Assembly: GCA_913046035.1 (NCBI GenBank) | Contig: CAJWSW010000018.1 | Location: forward strand, 1 to 42,867 | DNA: 42,867 nucleotides | Origin: an uncultured Alphaproteobacteria bacterium | GTDB lineage: Bacteria; Pseudomonadota; Alphaproteobacteria; MPNO01; UBA830 | Direction: 5' to 3' | In this document: positions 25,108 to 34,662 of the stretch, piece after piece | Layout: each line of letters begins with the position of its first letter | Numbering within the stretch: the stretch's first letter is position 1 | Notes under the pieces: model-generated | What the model was told of the DNA's origin: nothing | The model's input: only the letters and a program-made list of their open reading frames with translations | The model's database searches: none | Position numbers and translations under genes: made by a program

Positions 25108-27529
25108 TCATTGCTTCTGAGATTATTTCATTCTCGGCTTCAGCGAGCAGGTCGTCAGAAGCAAGACCATCCACACGCTCCCTTCCTATTTCGAGAATGA
25201 CTGGAACAGCGAGAGGTGAAACCTTTCGCAGCGGTCGGTGTGTAATCTTTCCCTGCACTCGCTGAATGTGATCAAAGAGCCTATGCAGGTCGATTAGTTC
25301 GCCTTCAGCATCGGCTCGGGTGGCGCGAAGCAAGATATGACTGGGCTCGTACTTGCGCAGCACGTCATAAATCAGATCTGAATTAAAAGTGACTTGACGA
25401 CGAGATTTTTCTGCGCCGGGATGCCGGCGTTCGATAAGGCCGGCAATCACGGCGACATTACGAAACATTCGTTTCATCATAGAACTTTCCAGCATCCATT
25501 CCTCAAGGTCGTCTGCCATCATGTCGAGACCGAAAAGAGCGGGAATATCTTTTGGCTCATTTAGGCTCCACACTGAGATAACATAGTCCGTCGCAACAAA
25601 ACCAAGGGGCCTTAGGCCTGCACGTTCCATACGTTTTGTAAGCAACATGCCAAGGGTTTGATGAGCGTTTCGGCCTTCAAATAAATATGCGACGGTGAAG
25701 TATTTACCGCCACGGGGGAAAGTTTCTACCAACAGCTCGTCGCGCCTTGGAAGGATCGACTGTTCACTTTGAATGCTGAGCCATTTGCGAACCTGGGCAG
25801 GGAATTTTGTCCAATTAACTTGACTTTCGAGGATACCGCGAACTCGAGCAGCGAGGCTGGTCGTAAGTGGTAGGCGCCCGCCGACATAAGCTGGAACTTT
25901 TGGCTCACGGAGGGGCGCGCGAATGACTTCGACATTCATATCCCGAATACCCTCAAATTGCAGCGTCTCACCTGCGAAGATAAATGTATCGCCGGGCAAA
26001 AGCCCGTTAACAAAATATTCCTCCACCTCCCCCAAAACGCGTCCACGTTTTATACGCACTTTTAATTTTGGAGCTTCGACAATCGTGCCAATATTCATTC
26101 GGTAACGGCGGATATGTAATTTACTTGCGATGCGTAATTTGCCGTCTATCCCTTTAACGAGACGTTTGTAACGGTCGTAAGCGGCTAGCGCATACCCACC
26201 ATCGGTTACAAAATTAAGTATATCTTCGAATTCGTTACGGCTCAGTTTTTTGTATGGAGCGCTAGTGCGGACTTCGTGAAAAAACGCTTCCTGATCGATA
26301 GGGGCGGAGCAAGCCATGCCGATGATGTGCTGGGCGAGGACGTCGAAACTCCCTGGTCTAGGTTTGTCGCCGTCAAGCTCTCCAGCATCAATAGCATCAA
26401 TTGCAGCGCGGCACTCCAAGAGCTCAAACCGATTTGCTGGAACAAGCAATGCTCGGCTTGGTTCGTCCAATCGATGATTAGCTCGGCCTATTCGTTGGAG
26501 CAAGCGGCTCGCACCTTTGGGAGCACCAACTTGAATGATGAGGTCAACCGCCCCCCAATCTATACCGAGGTCCAGCGAAGACGTTGCTACGATTGCGCGC
26601 AGTTCCCCTCGAGCCATGGCAGCTTCTATGCGTTGCCGTTGTTCGCGTGCGAGGCTGCCATGATGGATGCCGATTGAGAGATTTTTACTGTTAAGTCTCC
26701 AGAGTTCTGCAAACACAAGCTCAGCCTGAGCACGTGTGTTTACGAAGACTATAGCAGTGTGGCTTTCGCAAATATGGTCGTATACCTCGCCCATCGCATG
26801 CATTGCCATGTGGCCCGACCACGGAATACGCTGTTTAGAACTTAAAATACTGATTTTAGGTTTGCGTCCACCTTTGGCCTCAATCAGACGCACTGGCGAC
26901 ACAAGGCAACTGCCTGCTGGCGACAGCCAATCAAGTAGCTCTTCGGGGTGGGCGGCAGTTGCCGAAAGCGCAACCCTCCGGCATTTATCGGCGTAATGCT
27001 GCAGTCGGGCAAGGCCAAGTGCGAGAAGGTCTCCGCGTTTCGTGCCGGCTAATGCGTGTAGTTCATCTACGATGACTGCTTTTAGGCTTCTAAACACGCT
27101 TGGTGCATCGGAGTACGAAAGCATCAGTGCAAGCGACTCGGGGGTTGTCATGAGAATTTGTGGCGGATTACTTCGTTGGCTCTGGCGTCTATGCTGCGGC
27201 GTGTCGCCAGTTCGCGTTTCGATTCGGATGTCTAAACCTAGTTCTCTCACTGGTTGTTCAAGATTGCGTCGTACATCTATTGCGAGCGCTTTCAACGGTG
27301 AGATGTAAAGTGTGTGTAATCCGCCTTTGTCGTTCTCATTCTCAGCTAAATCCACGAGTGATGGCAGAAACCCGGCAAGTGTCTTTCCACCGCCCGTAGG
27401 TGCAATCAATAAAACATTTTCGCCCCTTTTCGCCGCTCGTAACATCTCGGTTTGATGACGATATGGCCGCCAGTGACGCGAGCAAAACCAGCTGTTGAAT
27501 GTCTCGGGTAGTTTGATTGTTTTCTTCAC
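25091..27529 (-). CDS. ligase-associated DNA damage response DEXH-box helicase (Lhr-like)
   Basis: An 812-residue superfamily 2 helicase. Walker A is APTGGGKT near residue 45, the Walker B box is DELHALAG, and motif VI is QRIGRANHR, preceded by the Lhr-type ATSSLDLGIDWGAVDLIIQ. The C-terminal half matches the Lhr core (winged helix and beta-barrel domains). Full length for the family. It unwinds nucleic acid using ATP, probably during repair of damaged DNA with the ligase cluster. It starts only 21 nt from the divergent exonuclease gene, so the two operons share a very compact promoter region. Confidence 0.93.
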   Translation of the reverse strand: MKKTIKLPETFNSWFCSRHWRPYRHQTEMLRAAKRGENVLLIAPTGGGKTLAGFLPSLVDLAENENDKGGLHTLYISPLKALAIDVRRNLEQPVRELGLDIRIETRTGDTPQHRRQSQRSNPPQILMTTPESLALMLSYSDAPSVFRSLKAVIVDELHALAGTKRGDLLALGLARLQHYADKCRRVALSATAAHPEELLDWLSPAGSCLVSPVRLIEAKGGRKPKISILSSKQRIPWSGHMAMHAMGEVYDHICESHTAIVFVNTRAQAELVFAELWRLNSKNLSIGIHHGSLAREQRQRIEAAMARGELRAIVATSSLDLGIDWGAVDLIIQVGAPKGASRLLQRIGRANHRLDEPSRALLVPANRFELLECRAAIDAIDAGELDGDKPRPGSFDVLAQHIIGMACSAPIDQEAFFHEVRTSAPYKKLSRNEFEDILNFVTDGGYALAAYDRYKRLVKGIDGKLRIASKLHIRRYRMNIGTIVEAPKLKVRIKRGRVLGEVEEYFVNGLLPGDTFIFAGETLQFEGIRDMNVEVIRAPLREPKVPAYVGGRLPLTTSLAARVRGILESQVNWTKFPAQVRKWLSIQSEQSILPRRDELLVETFPRGGKYFTVAYLFEGRNAHQTLGMLLTKRMERAGLRPLGFVATDYVISVWSLNEPKDIPALFGLDMMADDLEEWMLESSMMKRMFRNVAVIAGLIERRHPGAEKSRRQVTFNSDLIYDVLRKYEPSHILLRATRADAEGELIDLHRLFDHIQRVQGKITHRPLRKVSPLAVPVILEIGRERVDGLASDDLLAEAENEIISEAMNAAID

Positions 27530-27550
27530 GAGAAGTCATACTCTAAAAGA

Positions 27551-28570
27551 ATGGTTGCAAATGGCAAACACCCCCGCTCATGGATGGAAGTGCGTCCCGC
27601 CGGACTATATTGCAGACCGGGCGACTTCTATATCGACCCCGTGCGCCCGGTAGAGCGTGCAATCATTACCCACGGCCACGCAGATCATGCTCGCTCAGGG
27701 CATAAATATGTTCTTTCGACATTAGAGACCAGCGAGATTATGAAGGTGCGGTATGGAGCGAATTGCGCAAAATTAATCGAGCAGCTTCCATATGGAAAAG
27801 CTCAAGTCGTTGGGGATGCAGAGGTCAAACTAATGCCGGCTGGACACATCTTGGGCAGCGCGCAGGTCGTAATTGAGTACCGCGGTTATCGCGTCGTTAT
27901 CTCGGGTGATTATAAGCGTCGCGTTGATCAAACCTGTGAGCCTTTTGTACCTGTGTCCTGTGACGTATTTATTACTGAGGCTACCTTCGGGCTTCCGGTC
28001 TTTCGGCATCCGCCAGACGCCGACGAAATAGGGAGGCTTCTAAAATCAGTCGAATTGTTCCCTGATCGTTGTCATGTCGTCGGCGCCTATGCATTGGGAA
28101 AGTGTCAGAGGATCATCAATTTGCTGCGCGAAGCAGGCTGGGACCGGCCCATACCACTCCACGGCGCGTTAAAAAACTTGTGTGGTCTTTATGAGCGACT
28201 GGGGGTTTCACTTGGACAGTTGGAAGATGCCACTGTAAATGATGTGTCGAGCTTTGTGGGAGCGATCGTGTTGGCTCCGCCATCGGCGCTTGCCAACAAA
28301 TGGATACGCCGTCTGCCAGAACCAGTCACCGCAATGGCCTCTGGCTGGATGCTGATACGTCAAAGGGCACGCCAGCGGAACGTCGAACTTCCAATGGTGA
28401 TATCCGATCACGCCGATTGGAATGAACTATTGCAGACCCTTGATGATGTAGCAGCGCCCGAGGTTTGGGTAACCCATGGCCGTGAGGAAGCACTAGTCCG
28501 TGCCGCCGAGCTGAGAGGTATAAAGGCCAAAGCGCTGAACCTAATAGGTTTTGAGGATGACAGCGCGTGA
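27551..28570 (+). CDS. ligase-associated DNA damage response exonuclease (metallo-beta-lactamase fold)
   Basis: A 339-residue MBL-fold nuclease. The metal-binding HxHxDH motif is ITHGHADH (around residue 39); GHILGSAQV, SGDYKRR and SDHADW provide further ligands, as in the beta-CASP/SNM1-like group. Length is normal. The stop overlaps the start of the ligase gene (GTGA), showing coupled translation. It is expected to process DNA ends before ligation. Confidence 0.92.
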   Translation: MVANGKHPRSWMEVRPAGLYCRPGDFYIDPVRPVERAIITHGHADHARSGHKYVLSTLETSEIMKVRYGANCAKLIEQLPYGKAQVVGDAEVKLMPAGHILGSAQVVIEYRGYRVVISGDYKRRVDQTCEPFVPVSCDVFITEATFGLPVFRHPPDADEIGRLLKSVELFPDRCHVVGAYALGKCQRIINLLREAGWDRPIPLHGALKNLCGLYERLGVSLGQLEDATVNDVSSFVGAIVLAPPSALANKWIRRLPEPVTAMASGWMLIRQRARQRNVELPMVISDHADWNELLQTLDDVAAPEVWVTHGREEALVRAAELRGIKAKALNLIGFEDDSA

Positions 28571-30156
28571 AACGGTTTGCCGAGCTTTTGGATGGGTTGG
28601 TCTATACCTCCTCCCGCAACGATAAAGTTAAGCGACTGATAGAATATTTTGACACGACGCCCGATCCCGACCGAGGTTGGGCACTAGCTGCTATGTGTAG
28701 TGTTGTCGATTTGCCAGGTGCGAAGCCCGGTATAGTGCGTGGGATGATCGCGAACCGTGTTGATCCAGAATTGTTTAGGTTGTCATATGATTATGTAGGT
28801 GATCTGGCGGAGACGGTTTCCTTAATCTGGCCAGAAACTATTGCCAAAAACCATGCGACGCTATCGCTTAATGATATTGTAACAGAATTGCGGGCAGCGG
28901 ACCGGAATAAGGTAAAGCTGTTGCTTGACCGTTGGCTCAATACATTAGATGCCAAAGGCCGCTGGGCACTGTTGAAATTTTTGATGGGTGGTCTCCGGAT
29001 CGGCGTCTCGGGTAGATTGGCACGTATATCGCTCTCAGAGTGGAGTGGTGTTGCAGTGGAACAAATAGAAGAAATCTGGCACGGCGTTGAGCCTCCGTAT
29101 ACGGATCTCTTCGCTTGGTTAAACGGCAACTCCCCTAAACCGGATATTGATGGAAAGGCGGTCTATAGACCCTTAATGCTGGCTCACCCGATTGAGTTCA
29201 AGGATCTCACAGATTTAGATCCAAGGGATTACATTGCAGAATGGAAGTGGGACGGTATCCGAGTTCAGCTCGCTTCACGCAATGGCACTGTCCGATTATT
29301 TTCGCGAACTGGGGATGACATTGGGAGAGTATTTCCTGACATTGTCGAAGGGGTGAATTTCGATGGAGTTATTGATGGTGAACTGCTGGTTTACGATAGG
29401 GATTCGTTCCGGCAAGGCTTCGAGCCCGCGCCATTCAATAACCTGCAGCAGAGGCTCAATAGAAAGACGGTGTCCTCGAAAATACTTGCTGAGTACCCAG
29501 CCTTTATACGCGCGTACGATATCCTTTATGACAAAACCGAGGATTTACGTTCGTTACCGATGAGCAAACGGCGGGAGCGGTTGGAAGAATGGTATCAAAG
29601 TAAAACGCCGACGTTTGCTGATTTATCCCCGATTGTTTCATTTTCGAATTGGTCGGAGCTGGAGACTTTGCGTAGTTCTGCCCGTGGCAAGGCGCGCGAG
29701 GGTCTCATGATAAAGCGCCGAAATAGCGCTTATGAACCCGGTCGGCGCAGAGGCCTTTGGTTTAAATGGAAACGGGACGCCATGCTTCTGGACTGCGTAC
29801 TGATGTATGCGCAACGCGGCCATGGAAGGCGGTCTTCGTATTTTTCCGACTATACATTCGGCGTTTGGCGTGAAGATGGACTGGTGCCGATAGGGAAAGC
29901 CTACTCCGGCTTCACTGATGAAGAACTTCAGGGTCTCGATAAGTGGGTTCGTGATCACACAACCGAACGTTTTGGTCCTGTGCGGGCGGTCGAACAGGGA
30001 GTGGTATTTGAAGTCGCATTCGATAGTCTTCACGCTTCTAAGCGTCATAAGTCAGGGCTTGCAATGCGGTTCCCGCGGATACACCGTATTCGTTGGGATA
30101 AACCTCCATCAGATGCAGATACTCTGCAGGCCGCAGAGGCTCTGATGGAAATTTAG
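28567..30156 (+). CDS. ATP-dependent DNA ligase (LigB/LigC type, DNA damage response)
   Basis: A 529-residue ligase. The adenylated lysine lies in EWKWDGIRVQ (motif I, KxDG). Motif IV corresponds to GLMIKRRNSAYEPGRR and motif V to WFKWKRDAML. The N-terminal DNA-binding domain begins MKRFAELLDGLVYTSSRN, typical of bacterial ligases in this cluster. Start is GTG overlapping the exonuclease stop. It seals nicks using ATP, in addition to the NAD-dependent replicative ligase expected elsewhere. Confidence 0.93.
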   Translation: MKRFAELLDGLVYTSSRNDKVKRLIEYFDTTPDPDRGWALAAMCSVVDLPGAKPGIVRGMIANRVDPELFRLSYDYVGDLAETVSLIWPETIAKNHATLSLNDIVTELRAADRNKVKLLLDRWLNTLDAKGRWALLKFLMGGLRIGVSGRLARISLSEWSGVAVEQIEEIWHGVEPPYTDLFAWLNGNSPKPDIDGKAVYRPLMLAHPIEFKDLTDLDPRDYIAEWKWDGIRVQLASRNGTVRLFSRTGDDIGRVFPDIVEGVNFDGVIDGELLVYDRDSFRQGFEPAPFNNLQQRLNRKTVSSKILAEYPAFIRAYDILYDKTEDLRSLPMSKRRERLEEWYQSKTPTFADLSPIVSFSNWSELETLRSSARGKAREGLMIKRRNSAYEPGRRRGLWFKWKRDAMLLDCVLMYAQRGHGRRSSYFSDYTFGVWREDGLVPIGKAYSGFTDEELQGLDKWVRDHTTERFGPVRAVEQGVVFEVAFDSLHASKRHKSGLAMRFPRIHRIRWDKPPSDADTLQAAEALMEI

Positions 30157-30303
30157 CGGCGTGATACTATTTTTTGCCAGCGGGCGGCGCGTCTGCGGCA
30201 GTGGAGGTGGGGAATGAATGGGTCCCCTCTATGATAGTGGCTGGGACAGGTTTGTTGTTGTAAGTTAATAAAAAAATAAAGGGTCGCTTTTAGGAGGAGC
30301 AGA

Positions 30304-31248
30304 ATGATCAAGGTAGCCGATATTACTTTCGGGCGATTGCAATCGCCTGATCTAGATGTAGCGGAGGAATTCCTTACTGATTTTGGGATGGTGAAGGTTG
30401 ACCGCACTAGTGACATGTTGTTCATGAGGGGTACGGGGACCGACCCAGTAATCCACATCACTCATCTGGGTGCTTCAAAATTCCTTGGTTTGGGCTTCCG
30501 TGCCAACAGCATGGAGGATCTCGAGAAGGCGACTAGGCTCGATGGCGCATCAGAAATCGAAGACATAGAAGCGCCTGGTGGGGGTAAGGTCGTGCGACTA
30601 AATGACCTTCATGGTTATTTAGTCGAGATAGTTTGCGGACAAGAACAGGTCGAAGAAATTCATGTGCCACGTATGAAGGTCAATTCCGTTGACAACCAGG
30701 ATGTTAGGACCGGTGAACTTATGCGTCTCCCGCAGGGACCGTCGCACGTTAAGAGGGTGGGTCATGCTATAATTATGACTACTGACCTTCGCGGTGCAAC
30801 CAAATGGTACCGCGAAAACCTTGGACTTGTCTCCTCCGACGAGGTTTATGTCGAAGGTGACAAGGAAAAGGTTATTGCGACATTTAATCGGGTCGACGCA
30901 GGCGAGGAATTTGTGGATCATCATACGCTGACTTATGTACAGGGTGAAAAAATTGGCCTTAACCATATTTCTTTCGAAGTTCACGATATTGACGATGTTG
31001 CGATGGGACATGCGTACCTGCACTCCAAGGAGAAATATGATCATATGTGGGGTATTGGCCGGCATGTTTTAGGCAGTCAGGTGTTTGATTATTGGTGTGA
31101 CCCTTGGGGTCGGGTGCACGAACACTGGACGGATAGCGACCGCCTGAACAATAAAAATCCAGGTAATATGATACCAGTCGAGGAAGGATTCGCCTCTCAG
31201 TGGGGAGAGTCGGTTCCAGAGCGTTTTATTACCCACTCAATACCTTAA
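30304..31248 (+). CDS. VOC-family extradiol (catechol 2,3-dioxygenase type) dioxygenase
   Basis: A 314-residue two-repeat VOC protein. The 2-His-1-carboxylate iron site is formed by His154 (VGHAIIMTTD), His221 (LNHISFEVHD) and Glu273 (RVHEHWTD). A strong AGGAGGA lies just before the ATG. It should cleave a catecholic ring next to the hydroxyls. It is first in a plus-strand run with a hydrolase, a Rieske beta subunit and an SDR. Sequence is only distantly similar to the VOC protein at 1298. Confidence 0.9.
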   Translation: MIKVADITFGRLQSPDLDVAEEFLTDFGMVKVDRTSDMLFMRGTGTDPVIHITHLGASKFLGLGFRANSMEDLEKATRLDGASEIEDIEAPGGGKVVRLNDLHGYLVEIVCGQEQVEEIHVPRMKVNSVDNQDVRTGELMRLPQGPSHVKRVGHAIIMTTDLRGATKWYRENLGLVSSDEVYVEGDKEKVIATFNRVDAGEEFVDHHTLTYVQGEKIGLNHISFEVHDIDDVAMGHAYLHSKEKYDHMWGIGRHVLGSQVFDYWCDPWGRVHEHWTDSDRLNNKNPGNMIPVEEGFASQWGESVPERFITHSIP

Positions 31249-31275
31249 ATTGTCGGAACAGGGGAGAAGCAAATT

Positions 31276-32067
31276 ATGAAAGCCAAAGTTAATGGCGTCG
31301 AATTGAATTATGAGATAGCTGGGAACTCGGAAAAACCGTGGCTCACTTTTTCTAACTCCCTCGCAACAAACTTACATATGTGGGACGGCCAAATGGCCGC
31401 ACTTGAAAACGATTTCCAGATTCTTCGTTATGATAAAAGAGGGCATGGGCTATCAGAACCGGTAGATGGTGCGTACAGCTTTGATGACCTAATTGGGGAC
31501 GTCGTTGGGCTTTGGGATCACCTAGAGATTGAAAAAACTCACTTTGTCGGCCTGTCTATTGGGGGCATGACGGCGCAGGGGATAATGCTGAACCATGCCA
31601 ATCGATTAAGCTCGGTGGTGATAGCCAATTCTATGGGTAAAGTAGCCCAGGAATTTGTAAGTGCATGGCAGGATCGCATCGATTTATCCCGTGAAAAAGG
31701 CATGGAGCCTCTTGTCAAACCCACGATGGAACGTTGGTTCACCGAGAATTTCCGCAAACGGGAAACCTCGGATGCGCAAAAGATCGCCGAAATGATCGCA
31801 ACTACTTCGATAAACGGTTACGCGGGCTGCGCAGCGGCGATACAAAATTTGGATTACCTAGACCACCTTGATCAAATTTCTGGGATCCCAGTACTCTTCA
31901 TCGCTGGCGCGCAAGATGCTGGTACGCCGCCCGCGGGCATGGAGGCGATGCACGCGAAGGTGCCAGGGTCAGAATACGTCTTGCTTGACCCAGCAGCGCA
32001 TATATCCAACGTCGAACGGGCAGATGATTTTACACGCGCACTCATGGGATTTTTGGCAAAACATTAA
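31276..32067 (+). CDS. alpha/beta hydrolase, 3-oxoadipate enol-lactonase-like (PcaD-like)
   Basis: A 263-residue alpha/beta-hydrolase. The nucleophile serine lies in HFVGLSIGGMTAQG, the acid residue in GAQDAGTPP and the histidine in DPAAHISNVE. The N-terminal segment LTFSNSLATNLHMWDGQ and RYDKRGHGLSEP closely match PcaD. PcaD hydrolyses 3-oxoadipate enol-lactone in the ortho pathway; here it follows an extradiol enzyme by 27 nt, so it may instead hydrolyse a lactone or a ring-cleavage product. GGGGAGAA lies before the start. No intradiol dioxygenase is in the window. Confidence 0.85.
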   Translation: MKAKVNGVELNYEIAGNSEKPWLTFSNSLATNLHMWDGQMAALENDFQILRYDKRGHGLSEPVDGAYSFDDLIGDVVGLWDHLEIEKTHFVGLSIGGMTAQGIMLNHANRLSSVVIANSMGKVAQEFVSAWQDRIDLSREKGMEPLVKPTMERWFTENFRKRETSDAQKIAEMIATTSINGYAGCAAAIQNLDYLDHLDQISGIPVLFIAGAQDAGTPPAGMEAMHAKVPGSEYVLLDPAAHISNVERADDFTRALMGFLAKH

Positions 32068-32192
32068 TTGTTTGATCATTGTTCACACGTTGCAGGTGAA
32101 ATGCCATTCATATGACCGAAGCTGACGGGGTTATTGGATTTGAGGGTTTGGTAATTGCATATATTTTACGCAACGGGTAGTGCTGATTTGCA

Positions 32193-32675
32193 ATGAATTT
32201 TGATCCCCTATTTGTCCGTAAGGTTGAGGTCTTTTTATTCACCGAAGCCCGTTTATTAGATGAACGAAGGTTTGAGGAGTGGAAGGCTCTTTTTGCGGAT
32301 GATGGTATTTATTGGATACCAGCCAGACCCGATCAAATGGACCCAGTAGGCGAAGTCTCGATCGCCTATGAAGACACTCAATTACTTGATGTGCGGGTGC
32401 GCAGGTTGCGCCATCCGGCAAACTATGCCGACCAGCCTGAGGTAAGAGCTCGGCGCGTGATCGGTAATATTATGATAGAGCAGGCAGAGGATGCGGTTGT
32501 TATTGTGCGATCAAATTTTACAGCATCTGATTTGCAGGGTGAAGTACAAAGGGTTTTCGTTGGGGAGTATATACACACACTAAGGCCGGCCGGCGTCGAT
32601 TACAAAATTATTCAAAAGCGTGTGAACCTCCTAAATTGCGATACGCCAATGGGCGGAATTGTGGTTCCGTTCTGA
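32193..32675 (+). CDS. Rieske aromatic-ring-hydroxylating dioxygenase beta subunit, without adjacent alpha
   Basis: A 160-residue NTF2-like protein (FLFTEARLLDERRFEEWKAL; ends NCDTPMGGIVVPF). It is homologous to the beta subunit at 20547. No alpha subunit gene flanks it: a hydrolase precedes and an SDR follows, with a TGATG junction to the SDR. It may serve an alpha subunit elsewhere, or form a non-catalytic NTF2-like homo-oligomer with its own role. The Shine-Dalgarno sequence is weak. Confidence 0.88.
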   Translation: MNFDPLFVRKVEVFLFTEARLLDERRFEEWKALFADDGIYWIPARPDQMDPVGEVSIAYEDTQLLDVRVRRLRHPANYADQPEVRARRVIGNIMIEQAEDAVVIVRSNFTASDLQGEVQRVFVGEYIHTLRPAGVDYKIIQKRVNLLNCDTPMGGIVVPF

Positions 32676-33403
32676 TGGCTGACAGGGCTGCTGCAATAGT
32701 TATTGGCGCTGGTGATGCGCTTGGTGGAGCGATTGCGAAACGATTTGCTAAGGGTGGGCTGGTCGCGGTGCCATCGCGACGAAAAATAAAACCTCTGAAG
32801 GAATTGGTGTCACAAATAAAAGCTGATGGGGGTGACGCCAAAGGTATTCCTTGCGATGCGCGTGATGAAGAAGCTGTGATTGAAATGTTTGACCGCGTCG
32901 AGAAGGAAGTAGGGTCTGTGGAGGTAGTTGTATTTAACACCGGAGCACAACACCGATGTTCTATTTTAAATATGACTGCACGCGTCTATCGTCAGGTTTG
33001 GGAAAGCGCAACATTTGCAGGATTTATTGCAGGCCGCGAGGCGGCGAGGCGAATGGTTGCTCAAGGCAGGGGAACAATCTTATTTACCGGTGCTACTGCA
33101 AGCGTGCGTGGCGGTGCTAATTTTGCATCATTTGCCAGCGCTAAACACGCGTTGCGGGCACTTGCGCAGTCAATGGCTCGAGAATTGGGACCGAAAGGTA
33201 TCCACGTCGGCCATATAATTGTTGATGGAATGATTGATTCGGAGGCTGTGCGTATGAAATTTCCTGAGGAAACGAGTGTCCTACCGGAAGGAGGTATGCT
33301 TGATCCCAATAACATCGCGGACGCTTATTGGGCCATGCATGTCCAACCTCAAGATGCCTGGACTTTCGAGATAGATATCAGGCCTTCAATTGAACGTTGG
33401 TAA
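32675..33403 (+). CDS. SDR-family oxidoreductase with Tyr-to-Phe active-site change
   Basis: A 242-residue short-chain dehydrogenase. The coenzyme motif is IGAGDALGGAIAKRF (residues about 9-23; the usual TGxxxGxG is altered). The active-site Tyr of YxxxK is replaced: Phe153-x3-Lys157 in FASFASAKHAL. Its catalytic Ser equivalent lies in FTGATASVRG. A small known SDR subgroup has FASAK. The ATG overlaps the beta subunit stop (TGATG). In aromatic pathways an SDR usually rearomatises a cis-dihydrodiol, but without the Tyr a classical dehydrogenase reaction is doubtful. Confidence 0.88.
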   Translation: MADRAAAIVIGAGDALGGAIAKRFAKGGLVAVPSRRKIKPLKELVSQIKADGGDAKGIPCDARDEEAVIEMFDRVEKEVGSVEVVVFNTGAQHRCSILNMTARVYRQVWESATFAGFIAGREAARRMVAQGRGTILFTGATASVRGGANFASFASAKHALRALAQSMARELGPKGIHVGHIIVDGMIDSEAVRMKFPEETSVLPEGGMLDPNNIADAYWAMHVQPQDAWTFEIDIRPSIERW

Positions 33404-33455
33404 TGTTTTGCTCAATGAAACATTTGCAGCAAAGGAAGATGCTTTTTCGACGAAT

Positions 33456-34490
33456 TTACGGCGACTGAATGATTATCGCGGCGCGTCCTGTTACGAGACC
33501 TTTCTCTATGCGTGCATGCAGGTCTTCAGCTCCTTCCAAGGTTGCGGTTTCTGTGATGAGTGGCCAGACCTCTCTCCTTGCACAAAGTTTTAAAGAGTCT
33601 TTTACTTCCTGGCGTGTGGCATAGCGGCTGCCCGTCAAGATTAGCTCTTTTTCCAGCATGATCTGCGACGATGCGCTGAAATCTTCGCCAGATCCACCTA
33701 ATGTGACCATGCGGCCTCCACGCCCCAGGCACTGAACCGCTATTTCCAGTGTTTCACGCGAAGAGACAAAATCTATTGTTACGTCGACACCGCCACCGCT
33801 CAAATCGCGTAGCGCTTCCGCCGCGTCTCCGGCGCGCGGGTTAACGCACTCGTCCGCTCCTGCTTTGAGACAGGCCGAAAATTTATCAGAGGCTATCTCG
33901 ACAGCAATGACATTAGCATGTGCCCATTTTGCCATCATTACCATGTGTATACCCAGTCCGCCGCCAGCTCCGAATATTGCCACGGTCTCTCCGGCTCTAA
34001 TGCCCGCGTGACGAACCACCTTAAATGGAGTAGCGATCGCGTCAGTTATTACACCGATTTCGGCAGCTTGATTTCGCCAATCAAGGTTGTCTGGAATTTT
34101 AAGGAAATTCCGTGCCGGTAGCTTTATTAATTCGGCGTAACCTCCATCGCAGGCGCGGCCAATATACCCACCGAGATTTTCGCAGAGCGTTTCACGGTTA
34201 GTCTGGCACCATTTACAATAGCCGCAAGTAAGATAAAAATATGCGGTGACCGGATCGCCGGCCGCAAGATTATTAACCCCCGAGCCGACGGCTTCGACAA
34301 CGCCGGTTATCTCATGTCCAATGATGCGTGGGTAGTCCACCTTGGCTCGACCCGCTTTCACGTGCTGTATCGTTAGACCAGCCCCGCATGTAATTACTTT
34401 GGCGACTGCATCTTCCGGACCAGGGTGTGGATCAGGGACGGTTTCAAGAGAGAATTCTTCTCCGGGCCCGTTTAAGACAAGTGCTTTCAT
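33456..34490 (-). CDS. zinc-dependent alcohol dehydrogenase (MDR family)
   Basis: A 344-residue medium-chain dehydrogenase. The catalytic zinc site is suggested by Cys35 and His59-Glu60 (IIGHEITG). The structural zinc has all four cysteines: Cys89, Cys92, Cys95 and Cys103 (CGYCKWCQTNRETLC). The NAD-binding turn is FGAGGGLGIH. The ATG at 34490 starts the family's usual MKALVLNGPG; the upstream TTG/ATG extension is rejected. It converges on the SDR gene and diverges from the NMT1-like gene. It probably oxidises or reduces an alcohol or aldehyde intermediate of the pathway; substrate unknown. Confidence 0.9.
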   Translation of the reverse strand: MKALVLNGPGEEFSLETVPDPHPGPEDAVAKVITCGAGLTIQHVKAGRAKVDYPRIIGHEITGVVEAVGSGVNNLAAGDPVTAYFYLTCGYCKWCQTNRETLCENLGGYIGRACDGGYAELIKLPARNFLKIPDNLDWRNQAAEIGVITDAIATPFKVVRHAGIRAGETVAIFGAGGGLGIHMVMMAKWAHANVIAVEIASDKFSACLKAGADECVNPRAGDAAEALRDLSGGGVDVTIDFVSSRETLEIAVQCLGRGGRMVTLGGSGEDFSASSQIMLEKELILTGSRYATRQEVKDSLKLCARREVWPLITETATLEGAEDLHARIEKGLVTGRAAIIIQSP

Positions 34491-34662
34491 GAGACCTAAT
34501 AGATCTCCCTGCAATTTATAATGTGTGCCAAGTTATAAAATCATCAGCCGATCAAAAGATTCTCCGCAAGCACACCCTCACGCTAGTCAGCTACTGAAGT
34601 GGCTGCATCTAAAACTTTTGCTTGTAAGTTCGCATATTTTCCTAACTAATTGGAGGCTCTAA

